Positions 35,456-44,040 of a DNA stretch of 64,000 bases are shown here, one piece after another (the first letter of the stretch is position 1; every line of letters begins with the position of its first letter). Origin of the DNA: JASHVB01 sp035486135 (lineage in GTDB: Bacteria; Pseudomonadota; Alphaproteobacteria; Acetobacterales; Acetobacteraceae); NCBI GenBank assembly GCA_035486135.1, contig DATHNI010000077.1, positions 4,205-68,204 on the forward strand. The letters are read 5' to 3'. The notes beneath the pieces are model-generated. The model saw nothing but the letters and a program-made list of their open reading frames with translations, did no database searches and was not told the origin of the DNA. A program made the position numbers and the translations under genes.

Positions 35456-36655
35456 GTGGATTTCTCGCTCTCACTGGATCAGCAACGACTGCAGCAGCGC
35501 TGCCTGGAACTGGCGGCGGATTTCGCTGCCCGTTCCGCCGGCCACGATCGGGAAGCGTCGCATCCGATCGAGAATTACGATCGCCTTCGTGCGGAAGGAT
35601 TTCTCGAATTCACCATTGCGAAGGCGTGGGGCGGCGCGGGAGGCAGCTTTCTCGACCACACCATCGCCTATGAAGCGCTGGGCCAGGGCTGCCCGTCCAC
35701 CGCGCTGGCGTTCAACATGCACGCCTCGGTCGTCATGCCGGTGTTGCAGAGCCCCGAGGTTTCCGTGGCGGCCAAGCAGCGCGTCGCCGATCTTGTGGTG
35801 CGGCAGCAGCAGTTGATCGGCGGCAATTTCTCCGAGCCCGCGACGACATCGCTGATCGGCGAGCGGCCGTTGAGCGCGCAGGCGAGGCCGGTGGACGGCG
35901 GCTACAGCATCACCGGGAGGAAGATGTTTGCCTCGATGCTGCAGGCCGCCGACCAGGTGATGGTGATGACCTATCCTGACGGCGCGACCGGTCCGTTTGC
36001 GGGCATGCTGCTGCTGGTGCCGCGCGGCGCGGCAGGGCGGCGCGTCGAGGCCAATTGGGATACGCTGGGCATGCGCGCCACCCGCAGCGACTCGCTGATC
36101 CTCGAAGAATGCATTGTGCCGGACAGCGCGCTGCTGCTGCGTTCCAACGACATCCGCGCGTTTCGGCACAATTACCTGAACTGGTTCTGGGGGTCCTACA
36201 CCGCGGTCTATCTGGGTGTCGCGGTGGCGGCCTATGACGCGTTGCGCAGGCTGATGCATGTGCGGCAACCGGCCGGCTACGCGCAGCCGCTGGCCTACCA
36301 TCCGGACGTGCGCCGCCACGTTGCCGAAATGAGTGCGGCGCTGGAAGCGGCGCGGCTGATCACCTATCGGTCCGCCTGGCTCAGCGACACGCAAGGCCCC
36401 ACGCCGGAAACCACCGCGGCGCTATATCGCGCGAAATACCTGGTGGGGGAGGCGGTGAGCACGATCACCCGGACTGCGCTCACCTTGGGCGGCGCGCACG
36501 GCATCTTCAAAGGCTCGCGACTGGAGCAATTGTTCCGCGACGGCGCGCTGGCGCCGATCCAGCCGCCACCGGCGGATTTCTGCCTGTGGAACATGGGGCT
36601 TTACGAGTTGGACCTCGATCCGGCAGACGTGTTGCCGCCGATGCGCCCTGCCTGA
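35456..36655 (+). CDS. Acyl-CoA dehydrogenase family protein
   Basis: A 399-residue flavoprotein. It has an N-terminal helical domain (FSLSLDQQRLQQRCLELA), a middle region QLIGGNFSEPATTSLIG with TGRKMFASMLQAADQV for FAD/substrate contact, and a C-terminal helical domain ending RTALTLGGAHGIFKGSRLEQLF. It belongs to the acyl-CoA dehydrogenase superfamily and may oxidise an acyl-CoA or act as a DszC/nitroalkane-type monooxygenase. The GTG start at 35456 is the first plausible one, 21 bp after the preceding stop. Confidence 0.85.
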   Translation: MDFSLSLDQQRLQQRCLELAADFAARSAGHDREASHPIENYDRLRAEGFLEFTIAKAWGGAGGSFLDHTIAYEALGQGCPSTALAFNMHASVVMPVLQSPEVSVAAKQRVADLVVRQQQLIGGNFSEPATTSLIGERPLSAQARPVDGGYSITGRKMFASMLQAADQVMVMTYPDGATGPFAGMLLLVPRGAAGRRVEANWDTLGMRATRSDSLILEECIVPDSALLLRSNDIRAFRHNYLNWFWGSYTAVYLGVAVAAYDALRRLMHVRQPAGYAQPLAYHPDVRRHVAEMSAALEAARLITYRSAWLSDTQGPTPETTAALYRAKYLVGEAVSTITRTALTLGGAHGIFKGSRLEQLFRDGALAPIQPPPADFCLWNMGLYELDLDPADVLPPMRPA

Positions 36656-36708
36656 TACGGCACCACTGCGCCGGTCACTGCGTTGCTGATCGCAAGGAGG
36701 GAGATGAC

Positions 36709-37113
36709 ATGGAAATCCAGCCGTATCTGTTCTTCGACGGTCGCTGCGACGAAGCGATCGCGTTCTACCAAAAGGCGCTCGGCGCCGAGGTGACCATGCT
36801 GATGCGCTTCAAGGACGCCCCGGAACCCGGCATGGTGACGCCGGGCTCCGAGGACAAGGTGATGCACGCCAACCTCCGCATCGGCGGCGCGACGGTGCTG
36901 GCGTCGGACGGTCGCTGCCTCGGCCAGCCGAATTTTCAGGGCTTCGCGCTGTCGCTCAACCCGCCGGACGCTGCGGAGGCAACACGCCTGTTCGCGGCCC
37001 TGAGCGACGGTGGGACGGTGCAGATGCCGCTGGCTCAGACGTTCTTCTCCGCGTGCTTCGGCATGGTCGCCGATCGGTTCGGCGTGTCGTGGATGGTCTA
37101 CGTGGCAGCGTGA
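36709..37113 (+). CDS. VOC-superfamily PhnB-like protein
   Basis: A 134-residue protein of the glyoxalase/bleomycin-resistance fold, PhnB/YjdN-like. It starts MEIQPYLFFDGRCDEAIAFY and has KALGAEV, then KVMHANLRIGG, and ends with WMVYVAA. These resemble the PhnB family (called 3-demethylubiquinone methyltransferase-like). The physiological role is generally unknown. The ATG at 36709 follows AAGGAGGGAG about six bases upstream, an excellent ribosome-binding site. Confidence 0.9.
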   Translation: MEIQPYLFFDGRCDEAIAFYQKALGAEVTMLMRFKDAPEPGMVTPGSEDKVMHANLRIGGATVLASDGRCLGQPNFQGFALSLNPPDAAEATRLFAALSDGGTVQMPLAQTFFSACFGMVADRFGVSWMVYVAA

Positions 37114-37124
37114 GGCGTTGCGTC

Positions 37125-37240
37125 CCCTCGTGTCACCGCGAGGAGCGTAGCACCGAGCCAAACTCCTGCACGGTGAGCAGCGGACGGTTCATCTCGGGGG
37201 AGATTGCTTCGGCGCGATGCGCCGCGCAATGACACGAGGG
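37125..37240. repeat. REP/MITE-like element with 11-bp terminal inverted repeats
   Basis: Terminal repeats CCCTCGTGTCA (37125-37135) and TGACACGAGGG (37230-37240) are perfect. The interior carries partially matching arms that include GAGATTGCTTCGGCGCGATG, related to the CATTGCGAG...GAAGCAAT element at 24080. It lies between convergent genes (VOC and the cytidine-deaminase-like gene), so it may also stop transcription. Confidence 0.75.
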
Positions 37241-37278
37241 AGAGACAGCAAGCGGGCACAGCCGGCACGCCGCCCGCT

Positions 37279-37761
37279 TTACCTGCGATACGGCGCCGGC
37301 AGCAGCTTTCGCACCCGCCATTTCACCAGTTCGCCGGAATCCTGCACGATCACCAGCGCATCCGGGCAATGATCCAGGATCATCTCGCGGCAGGCGCCGC
37401 AGGGCGGCACCACGGCCAGTTCGCGATCCTCTTCGTCCGGCTTCGGATGCCGTACCGCCACGGCGGTTTCGATCGATCCGTCACCCTCCAGCAGAGCGCG
37501 GCCGAAAGCGACCGCCTCGGCACACACCGACAACCGGCCGACCGTGGCGCCGATATGCAGCCCGGTCCACACGCGACCGTCGCGCCCGCGGATCGCCGCG
37601 GCAACCGTGTGCCAGAACGGTTTGTAGTGCCGCGCAAGCACATCGTGCGCGGCGGCAATCAGGGCGTGGTCGGCCTCGGAAAGCGTCAGAGAAAGCGTCA
37701 GGTCCGGCGGGATCGCGCCGGCAAGCGCATCACTCAGCCGCCTCGGCCTCCTCTGCTTCAT
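37279..37761 (-). CDS. Cytidine deaminase-like zinc hydrolase
   Basis: A 160-residue protein with the deaminase zinc signature: CAEAVAFGRALL (C-A-E, catalytic Glu) and PPCGACREMI (PC-x2-C). The spacing and size match homotetrameric cytidine deaminase or blasticidin-S-deaminase-like enzymes that hydrolyse cytidine-type substrates. The substrate is not determined from the sequence. The ATG at 37761 overlaps the end of recA by 32 bp, so the frames overlap at the 3' end of recA. This could indicate coupling or a later start. Confidence 0.82.
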   Translation of the reverse strand: MKQRRPRRLSDALAGAIPPDLTLSLTLSEADHALIAAAHDVLARHYKPFWHTVAAAIRGRDGRVWTGLHIGATVGRLSVCAEAVAFGRALLEGDGSIETAVAVRHPKPDEEDRELAVVPPCGACREMILDHCPDALVIVQDSGELVKWRVRKLLPAPYRR

Positions 37762-38770
37762 CGGCTGTTGCTAGCATCAGGTTGGCCACCACGCCAGATT
37801 GCTCGCGCACCTTGGCCTCGATCTTGTCGGCCATGTCGGGATGGTCGCGCAGGAACTGCTTGGCGTTCTCCCGCCCCTGACCGATTCGCTGGCTGTCGTA
37901 GCTGAACCACGCGCCGGACTTCTCCACCACGTTCGCCTTCACGCCGAGATCGATCAGCTCGCCGACCTTGCTGATGCCCTCGCCATACATGATGTCGAAC
38001 TCGACCTGGCGGAACGGCGGCGCCAGCTTGTTCTTCACCACCTTCACCCGCGTCTGGTTGCCCACCACTTGCTCACGGTCCTTGATCTGCCCGATGCGGC
38101 GGATCTCCATGCGCAGCGAGGCATAGAACTTCAGCGCCTGCCCGCCGGTGGTGGTCTCCGGGTTGCCGAACATCACACCGATCTTCATGCGGATCTGGTT
38201 GAGGAAGATCAGCATCGTGTTGCTGCGCGACACGCTACCGGTGAGTTTGCGCAGCGCCTGGCTCATGAGCCGGGCGTGCAGGCCCATGTGGCTGTCGCCC
38301 ATCTCGCCTTCCAGCTCGGCGCGCGGCACCAGGGCGGCGACGCTGTCGATCACCACCACGTCCACCGCGCCCGACCGCACCAGCGTGTCGCAGATCTCCA
38401 ACGCCTGTTCGCCGGCGTCCGGCTGGCTGATCAACAGGTTGTCCACATCGACACCCAGCTTGCGCGCGTAGGTCGGATCCAGCGCATGCTCTGCATCGAC
38501 GAACGCGCAGGTGCCGCCGCGCTTCTGCGCTTCCGCGATCGCGTGCAGCGCGAGCGTGGTCTTGCCGGAACTCTCCGGTCCGTAGATCTCGAGGATCCGC
38601 CCACGCGGCAGCCCCCCGATGCCCAGCGCCAGATCCAGTCCCAACGACCCCGAGGGAATGACCTCGATTTGCTCGTCTCCTGCTCGCGCACCCATGCGCA
38701 TGATGGAGCCTTTGCCAAACGCCCGCTCGATCTGCGCCACGGCGGCGTCGAGAGCCTTGTTCTTTTCCAT
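37730..38770 (-). CDS. recA: Recombinase RecA
   Basis: A 346-residue RecA. It has Walker A GPESSGKTTLALHA, the L1/L2 loop region ETTTGGQALKFYASLRMEIR and NQIRMKIGVMFGNPETTTGG. The acidic tail ends EEAEAAE. It promotes strand exchange and LexA-type autoproteolysis. The ATG at 38770 (MEKNKALDAAV) is preferred, with AGGAAGCAGG about 10 bases upstream. The in-frame extension to 38872 has no conserved residues. No lexA is present in the window. Confidence 0.97.
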   Translation of the reverse strand: MEKNKALDAAVAQIERAFGKGSIMRMGARAGDEQIEVIPSGSLGLDLALGIGGLPRGRILEIYGPESSGKTTLALHAIAEAQKRGGTCAFVDAEHALDPTYARKLGVDVDNLLISQPDAGEQALEICDTLVRSGAVDVVVIDSVAALVPRAELEGEMGDSHMGLHARLMSQALRKLTGSVSRSNTMLIFLNQIRMKIGVMFGNPETTTGGQALKFYASLRMEIRRIGQIKDREQVVGNQTRVKVVKNKLAPPFRQVEFDIMYGEGISKVGELIDLGVKANVVEKSGAWFSYDSQRIGQGRENAKQFLRDHPDMADKIEAKVREQSGVVANLMLATADEAEEAEAAE

Positions 38771-38954
38771 GCGACCTGCTTCCTCAGTCCTGGAGACCAA
38801 TTGCAACCGAACGTGTTTCTTGGTGGCGGACTCTTCGCGCGTAGATTGCATCCAAATGACCCCTTCGCGCAAGAGAACAAACCCACAACCCAGACAAACC
38901 GGACCGTTAAGACTTCGTTCGACCTATGTTCCATAACGCAAGGGAATGCAAGAA

Positions 38955-41027
38955 CTAATCACGAACATGCCTGGCGCCGCCTGCCGCCGCCGACACCTCC
39001 TCTCCATTTCCCCCGGCGGCGCGTTCCACGCATGCGACCAACTCTCGCAAGCGGAACGGCTTGGTCAGGAACGCCACTCCTTGCGCCACAAGATCGCCCA
39101 ACAGCGCCGAGTCGGTATAGCCGGAAACCAGCACGATCGGCAGAGCGGGCCAGATCGCTCGGGCCGCCCGCGCCAGCTCGGTTCCGTCGATTCCCGGCAG
39201 GATGATGTCGGACAGCAGGACACTCGGCGGCCCGGTCAAGCCGCCCGGGTGCGGCAGCAGGTCCAGCGCAGACTCGGCCGAGTCGACAGCCAGAACCTGC
39301 CAGCCGGCACGCCGCAGAGCGCGTTCGGTCAGCCGGCGCACCGCTTCCTCGTCCTCCACCAGCAGTATGTAGTGCTCTTGTTCCGTCGTCTTTGCCGGTG
39401 GTCCACCCGTCATGGCCGGCGTCTGGGAAAAGTCAGCCCGAATGGGGGGAGCGCCATTTCGGGGCCCATCCGGCCGGAGAACGTCCGGGTGACGATCCGC
39501 CGGCGGACGACCATTCGACGAGGCCACGTCCGCCTCGGGAATCTCGACCTGGGGAACCTCGGCCTCGGGAACCCCAACCTGGGGAACCTCAACCTCGGGA
39601 ACCCCAGCCTGGGGGGAAACCTCCCACAGCGTGGTGCCCGAAACCACCTCAGCCGCTTCGTGCCGCGGCAGCCAAAAACTGACGCATGTGCCCCGACCGA
39701 CCACGCTTTCCACGGTCACGAACCCGCCGGACTGACGCACAATACCCTGGACGGTCGAAAGCCCCAGTCCGTTGCCGCCGCGTTCCCGCCGGGTCGTGAA
39801 GAACGGCTCGAACACCAGCGGAAGGGTGGCGGGAGGGATGCCCTCGCCGGTGTCCTCTACGCCGATCGCCACATAGCGCCCCGGCGGCATGGTGTCGGGT
39901 CCGACCCGCTGCGGCTGGTACAGCGTCAGGTGCCCCGTCCGCAGCGTCAGCGTGCCGCCGCCCGGCATTGCATCACGGGCATTGACCGCGAGGTTGACCA
40001 GCACCTGATCAAGCTGCGAGGGATCGACGCGGACCGACCGGCCCGGTTCCTCCAATTCCAGTCGAAGCCGCACTTGCTCGCCAAGCAAGCGGGTCAGCAA
40101 ATCCGACAGGTTGCGGACCGCCGCATTCACCGGGACCACGGCCGGCATCAGCGGCTGCCGCCGGCCGAAGGCCAGCAACTGCCGCACCAGCGCCGCGCCC
40201 CGGTCGGCGCTCTGGCGAATCTGCCGCACGTCGTCGAGCGTCGCCGCCTCGCAACTCTCGCGTTCCAGCACCGAATCCGCAGCAGCGCAGATCGCCGTCA
40301 GCAGATTGTTGAAATCATGCGCGATGCCGCCTGCAAGCTGGCCGACGGCCTGCATCTTCTGGAGCTGCGCCAGCTCCGCCTCCAGCCGTTTCTCTACGGA
40401 GAGGTCGGTGAGCCGCAGCAGCAGACCGGAGATCGCGCCGTCGCTTTCGCGCAACGGCGCCACCGACAGCGCCACCGCCGCCGCGGCAGCCGAGCCCGCC
40501 GCGTTGAGCCGGACCTGCAGCGGCGGCAACGGATCGCCGCGTAACGCGGCGACGAGCACAGCCGCGATGCGTTGCCGATCAGCAAGGGCGAACAGCGTCT
40601 CGGCCAGCGCTCCCACCGGTGCCCTGAGCGACGGCGTCCCCGCCGGTGCCCCGAGCGACGGCGTCCCCACCAGTGCCCCCACTGGTGCCCCGAGCGCTGG
40701 TGTCTCCACCGGTGCCGCGAGTGTTGGTGGCTCCACCGGGGACCCGAGAGCCGGTGCGTCCACCGCCGTGCCGTCTGTCGCAACCCAACTTGTTCCCGCG
40801 TGAACTCCTTCCGCGCGTCCTGCTCCCGCCCCGTCTGTCGCCAGGTGCGTCCCACCCATAGCCAGCAGCGCGTCCAGGCCCCGGTTGGCCCGCACGACGC
40901 GGCAGTCGCGATCCAGCACCAGCGCGCAAACCCCGGAATCCTCGAACAAGGCGGTGAGGAGCGGGGGCAGCGGCCGCGCGAATTGATCGATCAGTCGTGG
41001 GCGGCGCAGGATTGCAGGCAGGATCAT
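38955..41027 (-). CDS. cckA: CckA-like hybrid histidine kinase
   Basis: A 690-residue protein. It has an N-terminal PAS-like region and HisKA domain AVGQLAGGIAHDFNNLL (phosphorylated His at about 237). HATPase motifs are LVNLAVNARDAM, DTGEGIP and GLGLSTVQG. The C-terminal receiver has Asp at about 607 (LLSDIILPG). The H-box and order match CckA, which controls CtrA by phosphorelay. No membrane helices are visible, unlike most CckA. Two Pro/Val-rich repeat tracts interrupt the protein (nt 40599-40760 and 39522-39605). The ATG at 41027 overlaps the flhB stop (ATGA), so translation is coupled. Confidence 0.8.
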   Translation of the reverse strand: MILPAILRRPRLIDQFARPLPPLLTALFEDSGVCALVLDRDCRVVRANRGLDALLAMGGTHLATDGAGAGRAEGVHAGTSWVATDGTAVDAPALGSPVEPPTLAAPVETPALGAPVGALVGTPSLGAPAGTPSLRAPVGALAETLFALADRQRIAAVLVAALRGDPLPPLQVRLNAAGSAAAAAVALSVAPLRESDGAISGLLLRLTDLSVEKRLEAELAQLQKMQAVGQLAGGIAHDFNNLLTAICAAADSVLERESCEAATLDDVRQIRQSADRGAALVRQLLAFGRRQPLMPAVVPVNAAVRNLSDLLTRLLGEQVRLRLELEEPGRSVRVDPSQLDQVLVNLAVNARDAMPGGGTLTLRTGHLTLYQPQRVGPDTMPPGRYVAIGVEDTGEGIPPATLPLVFEPFFTTRRERGGNGLGLSTVQGIVRQSGGFVTVESVVGRGTCVSFWLPRHEAAEVVSGTTLWEVSPQAGVPEVEVPQVGVPEAEVPQVEIPEADVASSNGRPPADRHPDVLRPDGPRNGAPPIRADFSQTPAMTGGPPAKTTEQEHYILLVEDEEAVRRLTERALRRAGWQVLAVDSAESALDLLPHPGGLTGPPSVLLSDIILPGIDGTELARAARAIWPALPIVLVSGYTDSALLGDLVAQGVAFLTKPFRLRELVACVERAAGGNGEEVSAAAGGARHVRD

Positions 41028-42100
41028 GCCGCCCTGCGCGTCCCGCGTGCCCGCTGTCCCAGGCGCCATACGTAGGCGATGATTTCCGCTACGGCCTGGT
41101 AATGCTCTGCGGGGATTTCGGTATCCACCTCGACGCGATACAGCGCGTGCGCGAGCGGCGGGTTGGCGACCAGCGGCACCTTGTTGGCCTCGGCAACCTC
41201 GCGGATGCGCGCGGCCAGCGAGTCGACGCCCTTCGCCACCACCCGGGGCGCCGCGTTCCGCGTCCGGTCATAGGCCAGCGCGATCGCGTAGTGCGTCGGG
41301 TTGGTGATCACCACTGTCGCCTTCGGCACCGCCGCCAGCATGCGTTTGCGTGCGCGTTGCGTGCGGATCTGCCTGATCCGCGCCTTGATCTTCGGATCGC
41401 CCTCCATCTCCCGCTGCTCTTCCCGCACGTCCTCCTTGCTCATGCGCATCTGCTGCGCATGCCGCAGCCGCGACCACAGCAGGTCGAAGCCGGCGATAAC
41501 CGCCTGCACCGCGAGCACGACGTACAGCATGTGCAGCACCGGCGGCATGGTGCGCGCCAGCAGCACCTGCGGGTCCCATCGCGGCGCTTGCATCAGGGCG
41601 GGCAGGTCGGCCTGCAGCACGTGCCAGAGGGCGAACGCCATCACCGCAACCTTGGCGAGGGATTTCGCCGCCTCCACGAGGCTGTCCAGCCCGAACAGCC
41701 GGCGCAGGCCGCCGAGCACGCTGATGCGGCTGAAGTCAGGCTGCAGTCTGCTGCCGTTGATCAGGAAGCCGGTCTGCAGGACCGTTGCTGCGACACCAGC
41801 CAACAGCGCGGCCAGGATGAACGGTGCCGCGCCTCGCAGCGCCGCAATGCAACCCAGCCGCAGCGCGCCGGTCTCGGTGAGTCCGGGATCCCCGGCATGG
41901 GACAGTAATGCTGCCAGCCGCGTGGCCAGGTCCTGCGCCGTGCCACCGGCCAACATGGCCAGCACCAGCGTCACGCCTGCCAACCCGGCGAAGTTGTGGA
42001 TTTCGCGCGAGACCGGTACGCGGCCTTCCTCGCGCGCGCGCTGCATCCGTCGTGGCGTGGCAGCTTCCGTGCGGTCCTGTTGCGGCGTGTCCTCCGCCAT
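41024..42100 (-). CDS. flhB: Flagellar biosynthesis protein FlhB
   Basis: A 358-residue membrane protein of the flagellar type III export apparatus. It starts MAEDTPQQDRTEAATPRRMQ and has four membrane helices. The conserved cytoplasmic autocleavage motif NPTHYAIAL follows, where cleavage after Asn changes export specificity. The C-terminal domain ends RARGTRRAA. The ATG at 42100 lies six bases after the fliR stop. The stop codon overlaps the kinase start. Its order after fliQ-fliR matches alphaproteobacterial flagellar operons. Confidence 0.95.
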   Translation of the reverse strand: MAEDTPQQDRTEAATPRRMQRAREEGRVPVSREIHNFAGLAGVTLVLAMLAGGTAQDLATRLAALLSHAGDPGLTETGALRLGCIAALRGAAPFILAALLAGVAATVLQTGFLINGSRLQPDFSRISVLGGLRRLFGLDSLVEAAKSLAKVAVMAFALWHVLQADLPALMQAPRWDPQVLLARTMPPVLHMLYVVLAVQAVIAGFDLLWSRLRHAQQMRMSKEDVREEQREMEGDPKIKARIRQIRTQRARKRMLAAVPKATVVITNPTHYAIALAYDRTRNAAPRVVAKGVDSLAARIREVAEANKVPLVANPPLAHALYRVEVDTEIPAEHYQAVAEIIAYVWRLGQRARGTRRAA

Positions 42101-42106
42101 GGCGGA

Positions 42107-42886
42107 TCAGTTGCCGGGCAGCGCGGCCAGGCCGTCGCGCACGGCGTCCTGCCAGGCCGCAAGGATGACGCCGAACAGGCTCGCCAGCAGGGCCAGCCCG
42201 CCGACGATCTGTCCCGGCATGGACACGAAATAGATCTGCAGCCGCGGCACCAGCCGGGCGATCAGCCCTATCGCGACGTGCCAGACGATGGACGCCAGCA
42301 CAAACGGCGACGCGAGGCGCAGTGCCAGCGCAAAGGTCGTCGCCACCGCCGCGACCGCCGTTGCGGTGCTGTCGGCGGCCGGCAGCAGCGTGCCGGGCGG
42401 GATCAGCCGATAGCTGCCGGCCAGCGCGGTGAGCGGCAGCACGTAGAGCCCGGACACCATGATCGCCAGCGGCGCCGCGATCCCGAACAGCGCCGCCAGC
42501 GCGGTACTCTGAGGTCCCAGTTCGGCGTCGGGCTGCAGCACGGTCGAGATGCCGAGCAAATAGGCGATAAACTGCGCCGCAATCGGCAAAGCGAGGCAGA
42601 ACAGCCGGGCGAGCCAACCGAGCCACAACCCTGTCATCACCTCGGCGATGATCATGCCGGCGGCTGTCAGGCCGGACTCGGGCATCGGCGGCACCAGGGG
42701 GAGGACAACCGGCAGCAGCAGGACGGTGGCGCCGAGCGCCAGGCCGATCCGCACGATGGCGGGCACGGTCGCCTCGCCGAGGCCCGGCACCAGGGCCATC
42801 GCGGCACCGAACCGCGCCAACACCAGCATGAAGGCGAAGCTCCAGCCCGGCAGGTCCGCCAAGTACGCGGTCGCGTCGCCGGTCAC
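42107..42886 (-). CDS. fliR: Flagellar biosynthesis protein FliR
   Basis: A 259-residue polytopic membrane protein of the export gate. It begins MTGDATAYLADLPGWSFAFM and contains LGISTVLQPDAELGPQSTALA and SSYRL/RLIPPGTLLPA-type features. The start is GTG at 42886, overlapping the fliQ stop (GTGA). The in-frame extension upstream runs through fliQ antiframe and is rejected. The C-terminal helices end before flhB. Confidence 0.93.
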   Translation of the reverse strand: MTGDATAYLADLPGWSFAFMLVLARFGAAMALVPGLGEATVPAIVRIGLALGATVLLLPVVLPLVPPMPESGLTAAGMIIAEVMTGLWLGWLARLFCLALPIAAQFIAYLLGISTVLQPDAELGPQSTALAALFGIAAPLAIMVSGLYVLPLTALAGSYRLIPPGTLLPAADSTATAVAAVATTFALALRLASPFVLASIVWHVAIGLIARLVPRLQIYFVSMPGQIVGGLALLASLFGVILAAWQDAVRDGLAALPGN

Positions 42887-43155
42887 GAGCCGCCGACCGC
42901 AATCATCCGGTCGAACAGCGTCATCGTGTAGCTCGACAGAGTCGCGAACATGAACGGGCCGAGCAAGACCAGCGTGATGCCGATGAACAGCAGCTTGGGG
43001 ATGAACGCGAGGGTCGCCTCGTTGATCTGCGTGACGGCCTGCACCAGGGCGACGAGCAGGCCGGAGGCCAGCGCCACGCCCAGCAGCGGGCCGCCGATTT
43101 TCAACACCACCAGCATGCCGTCCCGCACCAGCGCCGCCACGTCGGCATCGTTCAT
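42883..43155 (-). CDS. fliQ: Flagellar biosynthesis protein FliQ
   Basis: A 90-residue protein with two transmembrane helices (about residues 15-40 and 50-75). It carries QAVTQINEATLAFIPKLL and LSSYTMTLFDRM, the signature of FliQ, part of the flagellar export gate with FliP and FliR. ATG at 43155. The frame stays open upstream only through the palindromic repeat at 43185-43299. The stop overlaps the fliR GTG. Confidence 0.95.
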   Translation of the reverse strand: MNDADVAALVRDGMLVVLKIGGPLLGVALASGLLVALVQAVTQINEATLAFIPKLLFIGITLVLLGPFMFATLSSYTMTLFDRMIAVGGS

Positions 43156-43184
43156 GCGGGCGCCGGTAGTGGAAGGAGGAGCAG

Positions 43185-43299
43185 AGTCCTCCCCCTCCCC
43201 TTGAGGGAGGGGGTTGGGGGGAGGGGTGTGTGCGCCCCCAGCCGATGGGCGCACACACCCCTCCCCCCACCCCCCTCCTTCAAGGGGAGGGGGAGGACT
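43185..43299. repeat. Composite palindrome family, copy 3, inside flagellar operon
   Basis: Left arm AGTCCTCCCCCTCCCCTTGA, then GGGAGGGGGTTGGGGGGAGG. The right arm is its reverse complement, ending GGGAGGGGGAGGACT. The loop contains TGTGTGCGCCC and GGGCGCACACA, a second inverted repeat. It lies between fliE (stop at 43331) and the fliQ start (43155), in the direction of transcription. It could attenuate read-through or stabilise the upstream transcript. Confidence 0.88.
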
Positions 43300-43330
43300 C
43301 TCTCCATTATCCGTGTCTTGCCGCGCATAT

Positions 43331-43627
43331 TCATATCGGCATCTTGATGATGTCCTGATAGGCCGACACGACGCGGTCTCGGATGGTTGTCGCGGTCTGC
43401 AGCGCGAGTTCGGCGCGCGATAGCGCGGTGACCACGTCGGTCAGGTTGCCCTCGCCGGAGATCGCCTGCATCGCCGAGGTTTCCGCCGTGTGGCCGGTTT
43501 CGACCGCTCCATCCAGGGCGCTTTGCAACATCGCGCTGAAGCCGCCGCCCGCGCCGCCGCGATCGACCTTGGCGTACGCCTCGGCCGCGCCGGACGGCGT
43601 GATCGTGATGGTCGGGATGGTGCTCAT
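43331..43627 (-). CDS. fliE: Flagellar hook-basal body protein FliE
   Basis: A 98-residue FliE, the junction protein between MS ring and rod. It is small, helical and without a signal peptide. The C-terminal half, VTALSRAELALQTATTIRDRVVSAYQDIIKMPI, is the typical conserved part (RD-V-AYQ-I). The ATG at 43627 overlaps the flgC stop (ATGA). The downstream palindrome separates it from fliQ. Confidence 0.92.
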   Translation of the reverse strand: MSTIPTITITPSGAAEAYAKVDRGGAGGGFSAMLQSALDGAVETGHTAETSAMQAISGEGNLTDVVTALSRAELALQTATTIRDRVVSAYQDIIKMPI

Positions 43628-44031
43628 TTCAGCAAATCGATCGTGCGGTTCAACATGCTGCGGGTCGCTTGCAGCACCGAGAGATTGGCGCTGTACGAAC
43701 GCTCGGCCTCGCGCATGTCCATGACCTCGATGAAGCTGTTGACGTTCGGCGTCTTGACGTAGCCGTCGGCATTCGCGGCCGGATTGGACGGGTCGTAACG
43801 CAGCGTTTGCGCGGTCTTGTCCTGGCCGATCTGCTTCACCTGCACCGTGGGGGCGCTGGCGCTGGCGTCCAACCGGTTCTCGAAGGTGATGGTCTTGCGC
43901 CGATACGCGTCCGCACCCGGCGCCGAGCCGGTGGTGTCCTGGTTGGCGAGGTTCTCCGCGATCACCCGCAGCCGCATGGTCTGTGCATCCATGCCCGCGG
44001 CTGAAATGTTGAGCGCCTTGGTGAGGTCCAT
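43624..44031 (-). CDS. flgC: Flagellar basal-body rod protein FlgC
   Basis: A 135-residue FlgC rod protein. It has an N-terminal rod signature (ALNISAAGMDAQTMRLRVIAENLANQDTTG). Near the C-terminus, VNSFIEVMDMREAERSYSANLSVLQATRSML matches the FlgC consensus. The ATG at 44031 lies nine bases after the flgB stop. It is coupled to fliE by a 4-bp overlap. Confidence 0.95.
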   Translation of the reverse strand: MDLTKALNISAAGMDAQTMRLRVIAENLANQDTTGSAPGADAYRRKTITFENRLDASASAPTVQVKQIGQDKTAQTLRYDPSNPAANADGYVKTPNVNSFIEVMDMREAERSYSANLSVLQATRSMLNRTIDLLK

Positions 44032-44040
44032 TGCCGCCTC

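Noticed and set aside
37799..39205. 468-codon plus-strand open frame
   Set aside because: Antisense to recA and the kinase 3' end. Composition typical of shadow frames.
38946..40544. 532-codon plus-strand open frame
   Set aside because: Antisense to the CckA-like kinase; includes the reverse of its repeat tract.
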